Assembly (NCBI GenBank): GCA_963668585.1
Contig: OY764869.1
Coordinates: 3,162,001 to 3,226,000 of the forward strand
Origin: Bin87 sp963668585
Lineage (GTDB): Bacteria; Chloroflexota; Dehalococcoidia; Lucifugimonadales; UBA3495
Reading direction: 5' to 3'
Length of the DNA stretch: 64,000 nucleotides
The first letter of the stretch is position 1. Every line of letters starts with the position of its first letter. Both the position numbers and the translations under genes were made by a program. The notes under the pieces were generated by a model, which was given only the letters and a program-made list of their open reading frames with translations, was not told the origin of the DNA and searched no databases. This document shows positions 1-8,848 of this stretch, in pieces.

Positions 1-1
1 C

Positions 2-694
2 ACCATACAATTGCTGCCGCCTACGGTCGATTTCGCGGTGATCGCGCTGTACCCGCCTCACGACGGATTCCCAATCGTCAAAGGGGATTGGGTTGAAGTC
101 GCGGCGTTTGTGCAGAATTTCGGCAGTTACGACGGCAGCGGCACGGTGCGGTTGCACAACCTCACCCACGAAGATGTTATGTACACAAAAAGAGTGAAGT
201 TAGAACCAGGGGAATCCAGGTTCGTCGAGTTCACTTGGAAGACTCTGCGTTATGAACTGGGAGACCATAGGCTGCTGGTGTCGGTGGATGCCCAATATGA
301 CGGCAACGCTGAGAACGACCGGTCCCAGGAGGCGCTGGCCACCATATTTAACCATCGGGACATCACCGTTGGTTTCGGTGCGCACGAAGCCAGCCACCGG
401 CTTTCGGACGGAACCGTAAAGCCACGGGTATATTCTGAAGCGAGGTATCCCGATTCGATAATTGGCAACCACTCCGGTTTTGTGGTGGTTCCGTTCAACA
501 AACCGTTGTTCGATGGCCAGTTCGGCGTGGAGCGACATCCTCCGCCAGCGGGGGCCATACCAGCGCCGAGCGGAGGACCAGTGGCGGTCGATTACCGCAC
601 CTCGGCGTCGCGCTGCGCGCAGCATCAATGGCGGCGCGGCGACACGCAGCCCCGTGCGGTGCTGTGTCCCAGGGCGCCGCCGCTGGTGCGCTAG
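2..694 (+). CDS. CARDB-like extracellular domain protein, 5' partial
   Basis: The frame is open to the left edge, so the start lies outside the window; the first internal start-like codon is TTG at 11. Roughly the first 110 residues read as a CARDB/Ig-like beta-sandwich: an N-x-G segment (QNFGSYDGSGTV), a LEPGESRFVEFTW strand, and a C-terminal D-x-N-x-E-N-D loop (YDGNAENDRS). Such domains usually occur in secreted or surface proteins. The last 50 or so residues change to a Pro/Arg/Cys-rich composition unlike the rest, and the neighbouring frame has more coding-like codon use there, so a frameshift near 510-530 is possible. The stop codon overlaps the stop of the convergent oxidoreductase gene. 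The family call is tentative and no enzymatic motif is visible. Confidence 0.5.
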   Translation, partial: TIQLLPPTVDFAVIALYPPHDGFPIVKGDWVEVAAFVQNFGSYDGSGTVRLHNLTHEDVMYTKRVKLEPGESRFVEFTWKTLRYELGDHRLLVSVDAQYDGNAENDRSQEALATIFNHRDITVGFGAHEASHRLSDGTVKPRVYSEARYPDSIIGNHSGFVVVPFNKPLFDGQFGVERHPPPAGAIPAPSGGPVAVDYRTSASRCAQHQWRRGDTQPRAVLCPRAPPLVR

Positions 695-3615
695 TTCGCC
701 GGGACCACCACCGCGTCGCGCAATACCTCGATCAGATGCCGCGCGCGCCGGTTGACGCCGTGTTCCACCTGTTGGCGACATGACACTCCCATCACCGCGA
801 CCTCCCAATCGGGTTTGGCGTTGATGGCTGGGAACAACGACTGCCCTCCAATCTGCATGGATATGTCGTAATGTTCCTTTTCGAATCCGAACGAACCCGC
901 CATGCCGCAACACCCGGCATTGATCAGTTCGGCCTGATATCCGGGCGGCATGTTGAGCACCGATACAGCGTCGGATGCGCCAACGATGGCTTTCTGATGG
1001 CAATGTCCGTGGAACAGAATATTGGCGGACACATCGGAAAATTCCAAATCTAGACGCCCGGCCGATTTGGCTTTGGCCAGGAACTCGTCGATCAGGAATG
1101 AGTTTTCAGCTACTGCGGCGGCCTCGTCGTCGTTGATGAATTCGGGGTATTCGTCGCGCAGGGTGAGCAGGCAACTGGGTTCACATCCGACTATGGGGAT
1201 GCCCTGTCCCGCGTAGGCGTAGAGGCCGGCGATGTTGGCCCGGGCCTGTTCCCGGGCCTGGTTGAGCAGTCCCTTGGAGATCATCGGTCGGCCACAGCAG
1301 CCCCCATTGACCAACTCCACCCGATACCCGGCGGCTTCCAGAACCTCCACCGCGGCGATGCCGATCTCCGGATAGTTGTAGTTCATGAAGGTGTCGTTGT
1401 ACAGCGCGACCGTTCCGTATTTCGCGTCGTGTGCGGCGTGTCCGCGATCAGCGAACCAGTCGGGGAAGGACTGACCGGCGAACGCCGGCTGTTGGCGCTG
1501 GGGCGCGATTCCCAGGAACGTCGATGCGAGAGTCTTGCCGAGGGAGGTTCCAGCCAACCAGTTGCTGATGGGCGCGTATCGGCTGCCCAACCTGTTCAAC
1601 GCGCTGATGTTGGCGAAGAGCCGCGAGCGCAACGGCACGCCGTGCTTTTCGTGATAGTGATCGAGGAATTCGTACTTTAACTTGGCCATGTCCACACCCG
1701 ACTCGCATTCCGCCTTGCAGGCTTTGCACTCCAGGCACAGGTCAAGCGCCTGATGCAGGCGTTGGTCGGTGATGGAACCCTCCGCGCCCTCCGGCATCCG
1801 GCCGGAGAGGGCGGCTCGCAGCAGGTTGGCCCGGCCCCGGGTGGAGTGTTCCTCATCTCGCGTCGCCATGAAGGACGGGCACATGGTGCCGTCCAGTTTC
1901 CGGCACGCGCCCATCCCGTTGCACATTTCGACGGCGCCGGCATAACCAAAGTCCGCCGAGAAGTCCAGCGTTGTCGGCAGGTCGGAAGCCTGGTAGAACG
2001 ACCCGTAGCGGAGGTTCTCGGTCATGGGCGGGGTATCGATGATCTTGCCCGGGTTCATGATGCCCTGCGGGTCCCAGGTCTGTTTGAGTTCGCGGAACGC
2101 GTTATAGATCTGGTCGCCGAACATTTTGCGGGTCCAGACGCCGCGCACGATACCGTCGCCGTGTTCGCCGCTCATCGAACCGCCGAACTCCTTGATGAGA
2201 TCGGACACCGCGTCGCCGATGGAGACCATCTTGTTGATGCCGTCCTGATCCTTGAGGCTGATCAGCGGACGGATGTGGAGGCAACCCACCGACGCATGGC
2301 CGTAGTAGCCGGCGGTGGTGCCGTGTTCGGTTACGATTTCATCGAAGCGGCGGACAAATTCTCCCATCACCGAAGGATCCACCGCGGGGTCTTCTACGAA
2401 TGGGATGGGCTTGGCGTCGCCGCGCGTGCTCATCAACAGACCAAGGCCGCCCTTGCGGACGTTCCATACCGCCGCCTGGCCGGCGCGGTCCAGGATGTTG
2501 ACGCAAGCGTAGGCCAGGCCGATATCGGCTTTGAGGGCGTTCATCCGTGATTCCAGTTCGTCCTCGGACTCACCGTAGAATTCGACAACCAGCATGGCGC
2601 CCGGGTCGCCTTCGATGAACGACAGGCCCCGCGACGCGCCCAACGCTTCCCGGCCTCGGTCCAGCACCATTTTGTCGATGAGTTCGATGGATGACGGGTC
2701 GTGAGTCAGCACTCGGGTGGTGGCTTCACTGGCGTCGAAGATGGATCGGAAGTGCAGGATCGAAAGCGAGGTCATCGTGGGCCGTTGCACCAGATTGACC
2801 TTGGCTTCGGTAACGACGCAGAGGGTTCCTTCTGACCCGACGACCATGCGGGCGAGATTTACGGGGCCAGCGTGGCGGTCGTCAAGTATGAACTCGTCGA
2901 GGTTGTAGCCGCTGACGCGGCGCTGGATCTTGGCGTAGGTGCGGTCAATCTCGTCCTTCTGCTCGCGGGCGATGCGCAGTACGCCACGGTAGATGTCGCC
3001 CTCCAAACCGCCAACGCTGAGACGGGATTCCAACTCGGCGGCGGTGAGTTCCCCCAGGTGCGCGGTGGACCCGTCGGAGAGAATCACGTCCAGTTCCCTG
3101 ATGTGGTCCAGAGTCTTGCCGTAGATGACGGAATGGGCGCCGCAGGTGTTGTTGCCGATGCCGCCACCGACGCAGGCGCGGTTGGCAGTGGTGGGATCGG
3201 GAGCGTACTGCAGGCCGTGTGAGGATACCTGGCGGGTGAGTTGTTCGAGAATGATGCCCGGCTGGACCCGCGCCCATTGCTCCTCCGCGTTCACTTCCAG
3301 GACGTTGTTCAGGTATTTGCTGAAATCCAGCACGATGGCGTGGTTGACGGTCTGACCGGCGAGGCTGGTGCCTCCGGAGCGTGGCAGCACCGGGATTCCT
3401 TCCCTCGCGCCAAACTCGACCACAGCCTGAACATCCGCAGCGGTGCGCGGAATAACGACGCCCACCGGTTCCATCTGGTAGATGCTGGCGTCGGTGCTGT
3501 ACAGAAGGCGCGAATAGGGGTCAAAACGCACCTCGCCGTCCACTCGGCGACTGAGTTCGTCGGCAATGTCCTGCCGTTCGCGTCCCCTGATCCTCCGCTC
3601 CGTTACCGTCGCCAT
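691..3615 (-). CDS. FAD-linked oxidase fused to Fe-S/CCG domain (GlcD-GlcF / YdiJ type)
   Basis: A single-chain 2-hydroxyacid dehydrogenase of 974 residues. The N-terminal half is a PCMH-type FAD domain with the flavin-binding PRSGGTSLAGQ motif near residue 85, followed by a FAD-oxidase C domain. The C-terminal half has cysteine clusters near residue 563 and at CLECKACKAEC (about 625-635), then two cysteine-rich CCG segments (GGCCGRP near 772, AGCCGMAGSFGFE near 900) with HCHQ near 872. This order matches fused GlcD-GlcF/YdiJ proteins, which oxidise D-2-hydroxyacids such as D-lactate, glycolate or 2-hydroxyglutarate and pass electrons to quinone or ETF. The substrate cannot be told from sequence. 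The ATG at 3615 is chosen over an upstream in-frame start at 3642 because AGGAGG lies 8 bases before it. It converges with the CARDB-like gene and diverges from the PhnD-like gene. Confidence 0.9.
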   Translation of the reverse strand: MATVTERRIRGRERQDIADELSRRVDGEVRFDPYSRLLYSTDASIYQMEPVGVVIPRTAADVQAVVEFGAREGIPVLPRSGGTSLAGQTVNHAIVLDFSKYLNNVLEVNAEEQWARVQPGIILEQLTRQVSSHGLQYAPDPTTANRACVGGGIGNNTCGAHSVIYGKTLDHIRELDVILSDGSTAHLGELTAAELESRLSVGGLEGDIYRGVLRIAREQKDEIDRTYAKIQRRVSGYNLDEFILDDRHAGPVNLARMVVGSEGTLCVVTEAKVNLVQRPTMTSLSILHFRSIFDASEATTRVLTHDPSSIELIDKMVLDRGREALGASRGLSFIEGDPGAMLVVEFYGESEDELESRMNALKADIGLAYACVNILDRAGQAAVWNVRKGGLGLLMSTRGDAKPIPFVEDPAVDPSVMGEFVRRFDEIVTEHGTTAGYYGHASVGCLHIRPLISLKDQDGINKMVSIGDAVSDLIKEFGGSMSGEHGDGIVRGVWTRKMFGDQIYNAFRELKQTWDPQGIMNPGKIIDTPPMTENLRYGSFYQASDLPTTLDFSADFGYAGAVEMCNGMGACRKLDGTMCPSFMATRDEEHSTRGRANLLRAALSGRMPEGAEGSITDQRLHQALDLCLECKACKAECESGVDMAKLKYEFLDHYHEKHGVPLRSRLFANISALNRLGSRYAPISNWLAGTSLGKTLASTFLGIAPQRQQPAFAGQSFPDWFADRGHAAHDAKYGTVALYNDTFMNYNYPEIGIAAVEVLEAAGYRVELVNGGCCGRPMISKGLLNQAREQARANIAGLYAYAGQGIPIVGCEPSCLLTLRDEYPEFINDDEAAAVAENSFLIDEFLAKAKSAGRLDLEFSDVSANILFHGHCHQKAIVGASDAVSVLNMPPGYQAELINAGCCGMAGSFGFEKEHYDISMQIGGQSLFPAINAKPDWEVAVMGVSCRQQVEHGVNRRARHLIEVLRDAVVVPAN

Positions 3616-3752
3616 TGCAATTTCCTCCTGCCGGACGTTCAATCAACGCCGGACAGGTTAGCGCACCCAGCCAATGGGGGCAACTTGGGAGAGTCACAGT
3701 GTTCTCCGAAACACGGGATTGGTTCGCGCGGCGGGTAAGACTTCGGCGTCGG

Positions 3753-3781
3753 TTGGCAGTGTCGGGGCGGGCTGATAGACT
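3753..3781 (+). promoter_or_regulatory. sigma-70 promoter, TTGGCA-17-TAGACT
   Basis: A -35 hexamer TTGGCA (3753-3758) and a -10 hexamer TAGACT (3776-3781) are separated by exactly 17 bases. TGA directly before the -10 gives an extended -10. Predicted initiation near 3788 leaves a leader of about 65 bases before the PhnD-like gene at 3854. Confidence 0.6.
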
Positions 3782-3853
3782 GGCGCAAACGTGGGGTTGG
3801 AGCAATCCATTGAATCGAGTGGGACGACACGAAACGGTGTTGGAGGCTACGAG

Positions 3854-4645
3854 ATGATACGTATGGGAGCGACCGGTTCAGTGGCCCATCTGGACCTGTG
3901 CAAGGCGCTTGAAACGGTATTCCAAAGGAAGGGAATCGAGTTTGACTGGGTGCTTTATTCGGGGTACGACGAGATGGTGGACGCCTTCGTGCGCGGCGAA
4001 ATCAACCTGGCGTGGAACGGCCCCCTGTCGCACGTCAAGATGCGACGCGCGATGGAGGACGGCGCACCCGTGCTGGCCCTGCGTGACGTGGACGTTGGAT
4101 TCACCACCAAGTTCATCGCCAGGGCAGGCTCCGACATCGATACGGTGGAGGATCTGCCTGGGAAACGTTTCGCGTTTGCGGCTCGGGATTCGGTGGAGGC
4201 AGGTCTGCTTCCGGTCCATTTTCTCAAGGAATTGGGCATTCACCCAACCCGATCACTGGCCGCCGCTGATTTTTACGACCAACGCGAAACTCAGCACTCC
4301 AACGACCAGGTGGACGTCGCGCTGCAGGTGTTGAACCAGTCCTATGACGCCGGAGCCGTCAGCGCTCGGACGCTGGACACTCTGGCAGACCGGCATGGAA
4401 TCGACGTCAGCGGGCTGAAAGTTTTCTGGAGCAGCCCCGGATACAGCCATTGCTGCTTCACGGCAAGGCCGGAGGTTGACCCTGTCGAGGCGGCGCAAGT
4501 GACAGCGGCGTTGGTGTCGGTGGACGACAGCGACGAGACCGGTCGTGCCGTGCTGAAAGCCGAAGCGTGCGACCGCCTGCTGCCGGGCATCGAGGACGGC
4601 TGGGAGTTGGTGGAAGCAGCGGCGATGGCAGAAGGGTTGATTTGA
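3854..4645 (+). CDS. PhnD-like substrate-binding protein without signal peptide
   Basis: A 263-residue protein resembling the phosphate/phosphite/phosphonate ABC transporter binding family (PhnD/SsuA-type PBP2 fold). Supporting segments are YSGYDEMVDAFVRGEINLAWNGP near the N terminus (note that only its central part is diagnostic), IDTVEDLPGKRFAFAARDS in the hinge region, and a late periplasmic-binding-like SGLKVFWSSPGYSH. No hydrophobic leader or lipobox is visible with the ATG at 3854, which has GGAGG 7 bases upstream. A cytoplasmic ligand-binding or enzymatic role is therefore possible. No transporter permease or ATPase lies nearby. It is transcribed toward a dehydrogenase and an aminotransferase and may belong to their catabolic block. 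The ligand is unknown. Confidence 0.65.
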   Translation: MIRMGATGSVAHLDLCKALETVFQRKGIEFDWVLYSGYDEMVDAFVRGEINLAWNGPLSHVKMRRAMEDGAPVLALRDVDVGFTTKFIARAGSDIDTVEDLPGKRFAFAARDSVEAGLLPVHFLKELGIHPTRSLAAADFYDQRETQHSNDQVDVALQVLNQSYDAGAVSARTLDTLADRHGIDVSGLKVFWSSPGYSHCCFTARPEVDPVEAAQVTAALVSVDDSDETGRAVLKAEACDRLLPGIEDGWELVEAAAMAEGLI

Positions 4646-4774
4646 TGACCGGTTCTCCCGCGCCTCGCGTCCGCCCCATTTGGCATGAAAAAAGGTTGCC
4701 ACCTCATGACACTTGCGCCCCCTAGGTGGGATTGTCCGCATGGAGCAGGTGAACCCGCATAAGGAGTTGAAGAT

Positions 4775-5674
4775 TTGAGCGAGAAGATTGGTTTCATCGG
4801 GTTGGGGCGCATGGGGCTGCCCATGTCGTACAACCTGCTGCGGGCGGGGTATGACCTGACGGTGCACAACCGCAGCCAGGAAAAGGTACGCCAGATCGCG
4901 GACGCCGGAGCGACCGCCGCAACCTCCACTGCCCAGGTGATGGAGAACTGCGACATCGTGCTGGCGTGCCTCCCCGACGTTGCAACGTGCGAGGCGGTGC
5001 TGCTGGAAGCGGACGGTGCGTTGCTCAACGCGCGGCCGGGACAGATCATCGTTGACCACAGCACCGTTGGAGCCTCAACGTCCAAGGCCTGCGCCGCCGC
5101 CGCCGAGGCACGCGGCGCGATGTTTCTGGATGCTCCGATCAGCGGCGGCACGGAACGGGCTACCGACGGAACGCTGACCATCATGGTCGGGGGCCCGGCG
5201 GAAGCATACCGGCGGGCGCAGCCGGCCTTCGATGTCATGGGGGCGGTGGTGCATCACGTCGGGCCGACCGGGTCGGGGACGGCGGCGAAACTGGTGAACC
5301 AACTCTTGGTGGGTGTCCACAAGGTCGCGGCGGCGGAAGCCATGCTGCTGGCGGCCAAGTCAGGGGCGGACCCGGCGCTGGTATTTGAGCTTGTCAACTC
5401 CGGTTGGGGGCAGAGTTTCATCCTAGGCCGCAACGCGCCGGCAATGCTGGACCGGGACTTTGAGGGCGTCCGCACACAACTGCGCGTGTTCCTGAAGGAC
5501 CTGGGCTTGATTCAGGAAATGGCCCGCGATTTGGAAACACCCATACCGGGCGGAGATTTGGCCTATCGGCTATTCTACGAAGCGGTCGAGCAGGGTTTGG
5601 GAGATATGGACGGGGCAGCAATCGTGCTGCCGATGGAGGAACAGGCCGGTTTCGAGATACAGCGTAAATCGTGA
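4775..5674 (+). CDS. 3-hydroxyisobutyrate dehydrogenase-like NAD(P) oxidoreductase
   Basis: A 299-residue beta-hydroxyacid dehydrogenase. The Rossmann fingerprint GFIGLGRMGLPM is at residues 5-16, the substrate-binding DAPISGGTERATDG near 120-133, and the GSGTAAKLVNQ segment carries the family's catalytic lysine near 171. Length is typical for 3-hydroxyisobutyrate / tartronate semialdehyde reductase relatives. Such enzymes interconvert a 3-hydroxyacid and its semialdehyde with NAD(P); the exact substrate cannot be assigned. The start is a TTG preceded by AAGGAG at 8 bases. The 128-bp spacer upstream shows no convincing promoter. It lies 59 bp before an aminotransferase, suggesting a shared role in amino- or hydroxyacid breakdown. 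Confidence 0.85.
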   Translation: MSEKIGFIGLGRMGLPMSYNLLRAGYDLTVHNRSQEKVRQIADAGATAATSTAQVMENCDIVLACLPDVATCEAVLLEADGALLNARPGQIIVDHSTVGASTSKACAAAAEARGAMFLDAPISGGTERATDGTLTIMVGGPAEAYRRAQPAFDVMGAVVHHVGPTGSGTAAKLVNQLLVGVHKVAAAEAMLLAAKSGADPALVFELVNSGWGQSFILGRNAPAMLDRDFEGVRTQLRVFLKDLGLIQEMARDLETPIPGGDLAYRLFYEAVEQGLGDMDGAAIVLPMEEQAGFEIQRKS

Positions 5675-5733
5675 GGCCAACCAGACACCTGCACGCACAC
5701 TCTCAGTGCAGACTTTTAACGAGGAGCAACCCA

Positions 5734-6645
5734 ATGCCCGAGGAAAAGATTGTTTATTTCAACGGGGAGATGACACCCGCGAGCCAGGTGGGTCTTTCGA
5801 TTTATGATCGCGGGTTCCTGTATGGAGACGCGGTATTCGACGCGACGCGCACCTTCGGCGGCAGGACGTTCCGGCTGGACCGGCACATTGACCGCCTCTA
5901 CAACTCGCTGCGGTACCTGCGGATCGACGTGGAGATGAGCAAGGCGGAAATGACCGAAGCCACGGAGGCCGTCGTCGCGCACAATTATCCACTGCTGCCG
6001 CCGGGACAGGATATGTGGGTGATGCAGCGCATCAGCCGGGGCGTGGAGGCGCCGGAACGCTCGGGCGGGTTGAAACCTACGATCATCATCGAGAGCCACG
6101 CCATACCCTTCGCCAGCCGCGCCCCGCTGTACAAGGACGGCGCACGCATCAACACGCCGTCGGTGCCGCGCGTGCCACCCCGCTTTCTGAGTCCACGGGC
6201 CAAGACCCACAACTACCTCAACCTCATCATGGGCGAACTGGAAGCACACGGGGACGACCCCGACGCCTGGGCAATCCTGCTGGACGAGTTCGGCAACCTC
6301 ACGGAGGGGCGCGGCAGCAACGTTTTCCTGGTGAAGGACGGCGTTGCCATGACTCCGAAGTCTCAGTACGTATTGGAAGGCGTCACGCGTAACCAGACGC
6401 TGGAACTGGCCACCGGCCTGGGCATTCCAACTATTGAGTGCGACCTGGATCTGTATGACGCGTACACTGCCGACGAGGCGTTTTTGACCTCTACGAGCCT
6501 GTGCATCTGCCCGGTGTCGGGGGTGAACGGTGCGCCGGTGGCCGACGGAATGGTGCCGGGCCCGGTGACTCACCAGCTCATGACAGCATTCAGCGACCTG
6601 GTCGGGATGGACTTCGCGGAGCAATACCTGGCGCACCTGGAGTAA
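5734..6645 (+). CDS. class IV aminotransferase (branched-chain/D-amino acid type)
   Basis: A 303-residue PLP-dependent fold-type IV aminotransferase. Family landmarks are YDRGFLYGDAVFDATRTFGG near the N terminus, RLDRHIDRLYNSL, the Schiff-base lysine K157 in RAKTHNYLNLIMGE, the cofactor-binding LDEFGNLTEGRGSNVFLV, and GVTRNQTLELA. These fit BCAT or D-alanine aminotransferase relatives; the specific amino acid is not decidable by eye. The ATG at 5734 has GAGGAG 7 bases upstream, favoured over a start at 5671 that overlaps the previous gene. Its place between a hydroxyacid dehydrogenase and an SMP-30 hydrolase suggests catabolism rather than biosynthesis, but that is inference. Confidence 0.87.
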   Translation: MPEEKIVYFNGEMTPASQVGLSIYDRGFLYGDAVFDATRTFGGRTFRLDRHIDRLYNSLRYLRIDVEMSKAEMTEATEAVVAHNYPLLPPGQDMWVMQRISRGVEAPERSGGLKPTIIIESHAIPFASRAPLYKDGARINTPSVPRVPPRFLSPRAKTHNYLNLIMGELEAHGDDPDAWAILLDEFGNLTEGRGSNVFLVKDGVAMTPKSQYVLEGVTRNQTLELATGLGIPTIECDLDLYDAYTADEAFLTSTSLCICPVSGVNGAPVADGMVPGPVTHQLMTAFSDLVGMDFAEQYLAHLE

Positions 6646-6700
6646 CCCGGCCCGCTTTGGCGTCGCTGAACACAATGGACACGATTTGACGGGGGTTGAT

Positions 6701-7618
6701 ATGACCGAATATCTGGCAGGGATTGTTGAGTCTGGGCAGGAAGCGCAGCAACTGGCGACCGATTTCGCGTTCACGGAGGGGCCGTTGTGGCATCCCGACG
6801 GCTACTGGCTGTTTGTTGACCTGCGCCGGGAACCGCCGGTGATCCACCGTATGTCGCCGGCCGGCGGCACTCCGGACATCATCAGGGAGCCGAGCGGCGG
6901 TACCAACGGGATGACCTTTGACCTGCTGGGACGCCTGCTGATGTGCGAGGGCGACAACCGGCGCATCACTCGGATGGAATCCGACGGCACCATCACGGTG
7001 ATGGCGGAACGGTGGGATGGCAAGCGCTTTCACCGACCCAACGACATCGTGTGCCGCAGCGACGGGAGCATCTATTTCACCAATCCCAGCGGGCGCGTTC
7101 CCGAGGACCAACAGGAGATTGAATGGCCGGGCACCCTCCACCGCATCGCCGCCGACGGCACGGTGGATCTGTTGGCCCACGACATCGACTTCCCCAACGG
7201 CATCGCGTTCTCACCGGACGAGTCGGTGCTCTATGTGTCCAACACCCGTAGGTTGGGCGAGCGTCCCGACCAGTATTGGGACGGCGAGATCAAGCAGAAC
7301 CAGTTCATCCAGGCTTACGACGTCTCCGACGATGGCTCGCTGAGCAACAGCCGGGTGTTTGGCAGCATGGCATCGGCGGAGGACGGCGTGCCCGACGGCA
7401 TGAAGGTGGACGCCGAGGGCCGCGTGTATTGCACCGGATCCGGCGGCGTGTGGGTGTTTGCGCCGAACGGCGATCATCTTGGCATCATCAGGGTGCCGGA
7501 GATACCCGCCAACTGCGCGTTCGGCGGGCCGGACTTCCGGACGATGCTGTTCACGGCGCGCACGTCAGTGTACAGCCTGAGAATGACGACGCCGGGCGCG
7601 GCGCTCCCGAGCGTCTAA
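6701..7618 (+). CDS. SMP-30/gluconolactonase-family lactonase
   Basis: A 305-residue six-bladed beta-propeller protein of the SMP-30/gluconolaconase/LRE family. The metal-site glutamate motif is FTEGPLWHPDG near residue 27, followed by NGMTFDLLGRLLMCEG, RPNDIVCRSDGSIYFTNP, FPNGIAFSPDESVLYVSNT and PDGMKVDAEGRVYCTG, which are the repeated blade motifs carrying the Asn and Asp ligands. Members hydrolyse sugar or other lactones with Ca or Zn. The ATG at 6701 has GGGGG 5 bases upstream; a TTG at 6686 is less likely. It follows the aminotransferase by 55 bp and precedes a flavin amine oxidase, consistent with a catabolic gene cluster. Confidence 0.88.
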   Translation: MTEYLAGIVESGQEAQQLATDFAFTEGPLWHPDGYWLFVDLRREPPVIHRMSPAGGTPDIIREPSGGTNGMTFDLLGRLLMCEGDNRRITRMESDGTITVMAERWDGKRFHRPNDIVCRSDGSIYFTNPSGRVPEDQQEIEWPGTLHRIAADGTVDLLAHDIDFPNGIAFSPDESVLYVSNTRRLGERPDQYWDGEIKQNQFIQAYDVSDDGSLSNSRVFGSMASAEDGVPDGMKVDAEGRVYCTGSGGVWVFAPNGDHLGIIRVPEIPANCAFGGPDFRTMLFTARTSVYSLRMTTPGAALPSV

Positions 7619-7697
7619 TTTACACGGACGGACAGGACGAACCGGCATTTGCCGGCAATCCTGTTCGTCGTTCCCGCCAGGGATACGAGGCAATTCC

Positions 7698-8831
7698 ATG
7701 AGAGAGTTTGATGCCATAGTCATAGGAGTGGGCGGCATGGGCAGCGCCGCCGTGTACCACCTGGCACGGCGCGGATGGAAGGTTCTGGGGTTGGAGCAGT
7801 ACGATATCCCCAACGAAATGGGGTCGTCGCACGGCGTCAGCCGGATGATACGACTGGCGTATCACGAGGACCCGTCGTACGTCCCGCTGCTGTACCGCGC
7901 CTACGAGTTGTGGCATCAACTGGAAAACCTGGCTGGAGAGCGATTGCTGGTCAGCACCGGTTGCGTGCGGGGTGGAGTGGGAGCCAACAAACTGCTGGAG
8001 GGTTCGCTGGCGACGGTGAAAGAACACAACCTGCCGTACCGAATGCTGAGCGGACCCGACGTCAACCGGGAATGGCCCGGTTATCAACTGCCCGAGGACG
8101 CCGAGATGCTGTTCGAACCGCAGGGCGGGTTCGTCCTTTCAGAACGCTGCATCGTCGCGCACGCATCGGCGGCGATGGATTTGGGCGCCGAGGTGCACGG
8201 TCGCGAAGCGGCGCTGGCATGGGAACCCACCGCTGGCGGTGGAGTCGTGGTAACCACCGACAAGGATACCTACTCGGCCCGGAGGCTGGTGGTAACGGCC
8301 GGCGCGTGGGCCGGCAAGGTCGCCCCTGAGATCGCCCGCCACGCCGTTCCCGAGCGCCAGGTACTGGGTTGGTTCGCTCCATACCGTCCCGAACTTTTCA
8401 AACCGGAGACGTTCCCGGTTTTTGGAATGGAAGTCGAGGAAGGGAGATTCTACGGCTTCCCGTCCTACGGGATACCGGGGTTCAAGCTCGGAATGTTCAA
8501 CCACTTCCAGGAACAGGTGGACCCCGACAGCATGGACCGGGAACCGAACGCGCGCGACGAAGCGGCGCTGCGTCAGTTCACGGAACGCTACTTTCCGGAG
8601 GCGGCGGGGCCGACGCTGGCGTTGAAAACCTGTATGTTCACCAACACCCCGGATGAACACTTCATAATCGACACGCTGCCAGACAACCCGCAGGTATCCG
8701 TGGCGGCCGGTTTCTCGGGGCATGGTTTCAAGTTCTGCAGCGTGGTTGGGGAGATCATGGCCGACCTCGCGGAACACGGCTCCACACAGCATGACGTTGG
8801 CCTGTTCAAACTGGGGCGGTTCGACGGATAG
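7698..8831 (+). CDS. sarcosine oxidase / N-methyltryptophan oxidase family flavoenzyme
   Basis: A 377-residue FAD-dependent amine oxidase of the MSOX/MTOX family. It begins with the dinucleotide-binding motif VIGVGGMGSAAVYHLARRG (residues 7-25) and continues with GSSHGVSRMIRLAYHED, a family signature. KTCMFTNTPDEHFIID near residue 312 holds the cysteine that in monomeric sarcosine oxidase binds FAD covalently, and GFSGHGFKF lies near the C terminus. Family members oxidise N-methyl amino acids or related secondary amines, giving H2O2. It is followed 17 bp later by an enolase-superfamily gene. Confidence 0.9.
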   Translation: MREFDAIVIGVGGMGSAAVYHLARRGWKVLGLEQYDIPNEMGSSHGVSRMIRLAYHEDPSYVPLLYRAYELWHQLENLAGERLLVSTGCVRGGVGANKLLEGSLATVKEHNLPYRMLSGPDVNREWPGYQLPEDAEMLFEPQGGFVLSERCIVAHASAAMDLGAEVHGREAALAWEPTAGGGVVVTTDKDTYSARRLVVTAGAWAGKVAPEIARHAVPERQVLGWFAPYRPELFKPETFPVFGMEVEEGRFYGFPSYGIPGFKLGMFNHFQEQVDPDSMDREPNARDEAALRQFTERYFPEAAGPTLALKTCMFTNTPDEHFIIDTLPDNPQVSVAAGFSGHGFKFCSVVGEIMADLAEHGSTQHDVGLFKLGRFDG

Positions 8832-8848
8832 ACGATTGAAGGTACGAC

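Noticed and set aside
4646..4774. Hairpin CCACCT...AGGTGG between the PhnD-like and dehydrogenase genes
   Set aside because: The stem is short, the loop is about 20 bases and no U-tract follows, so it is not convincing as a terminator.
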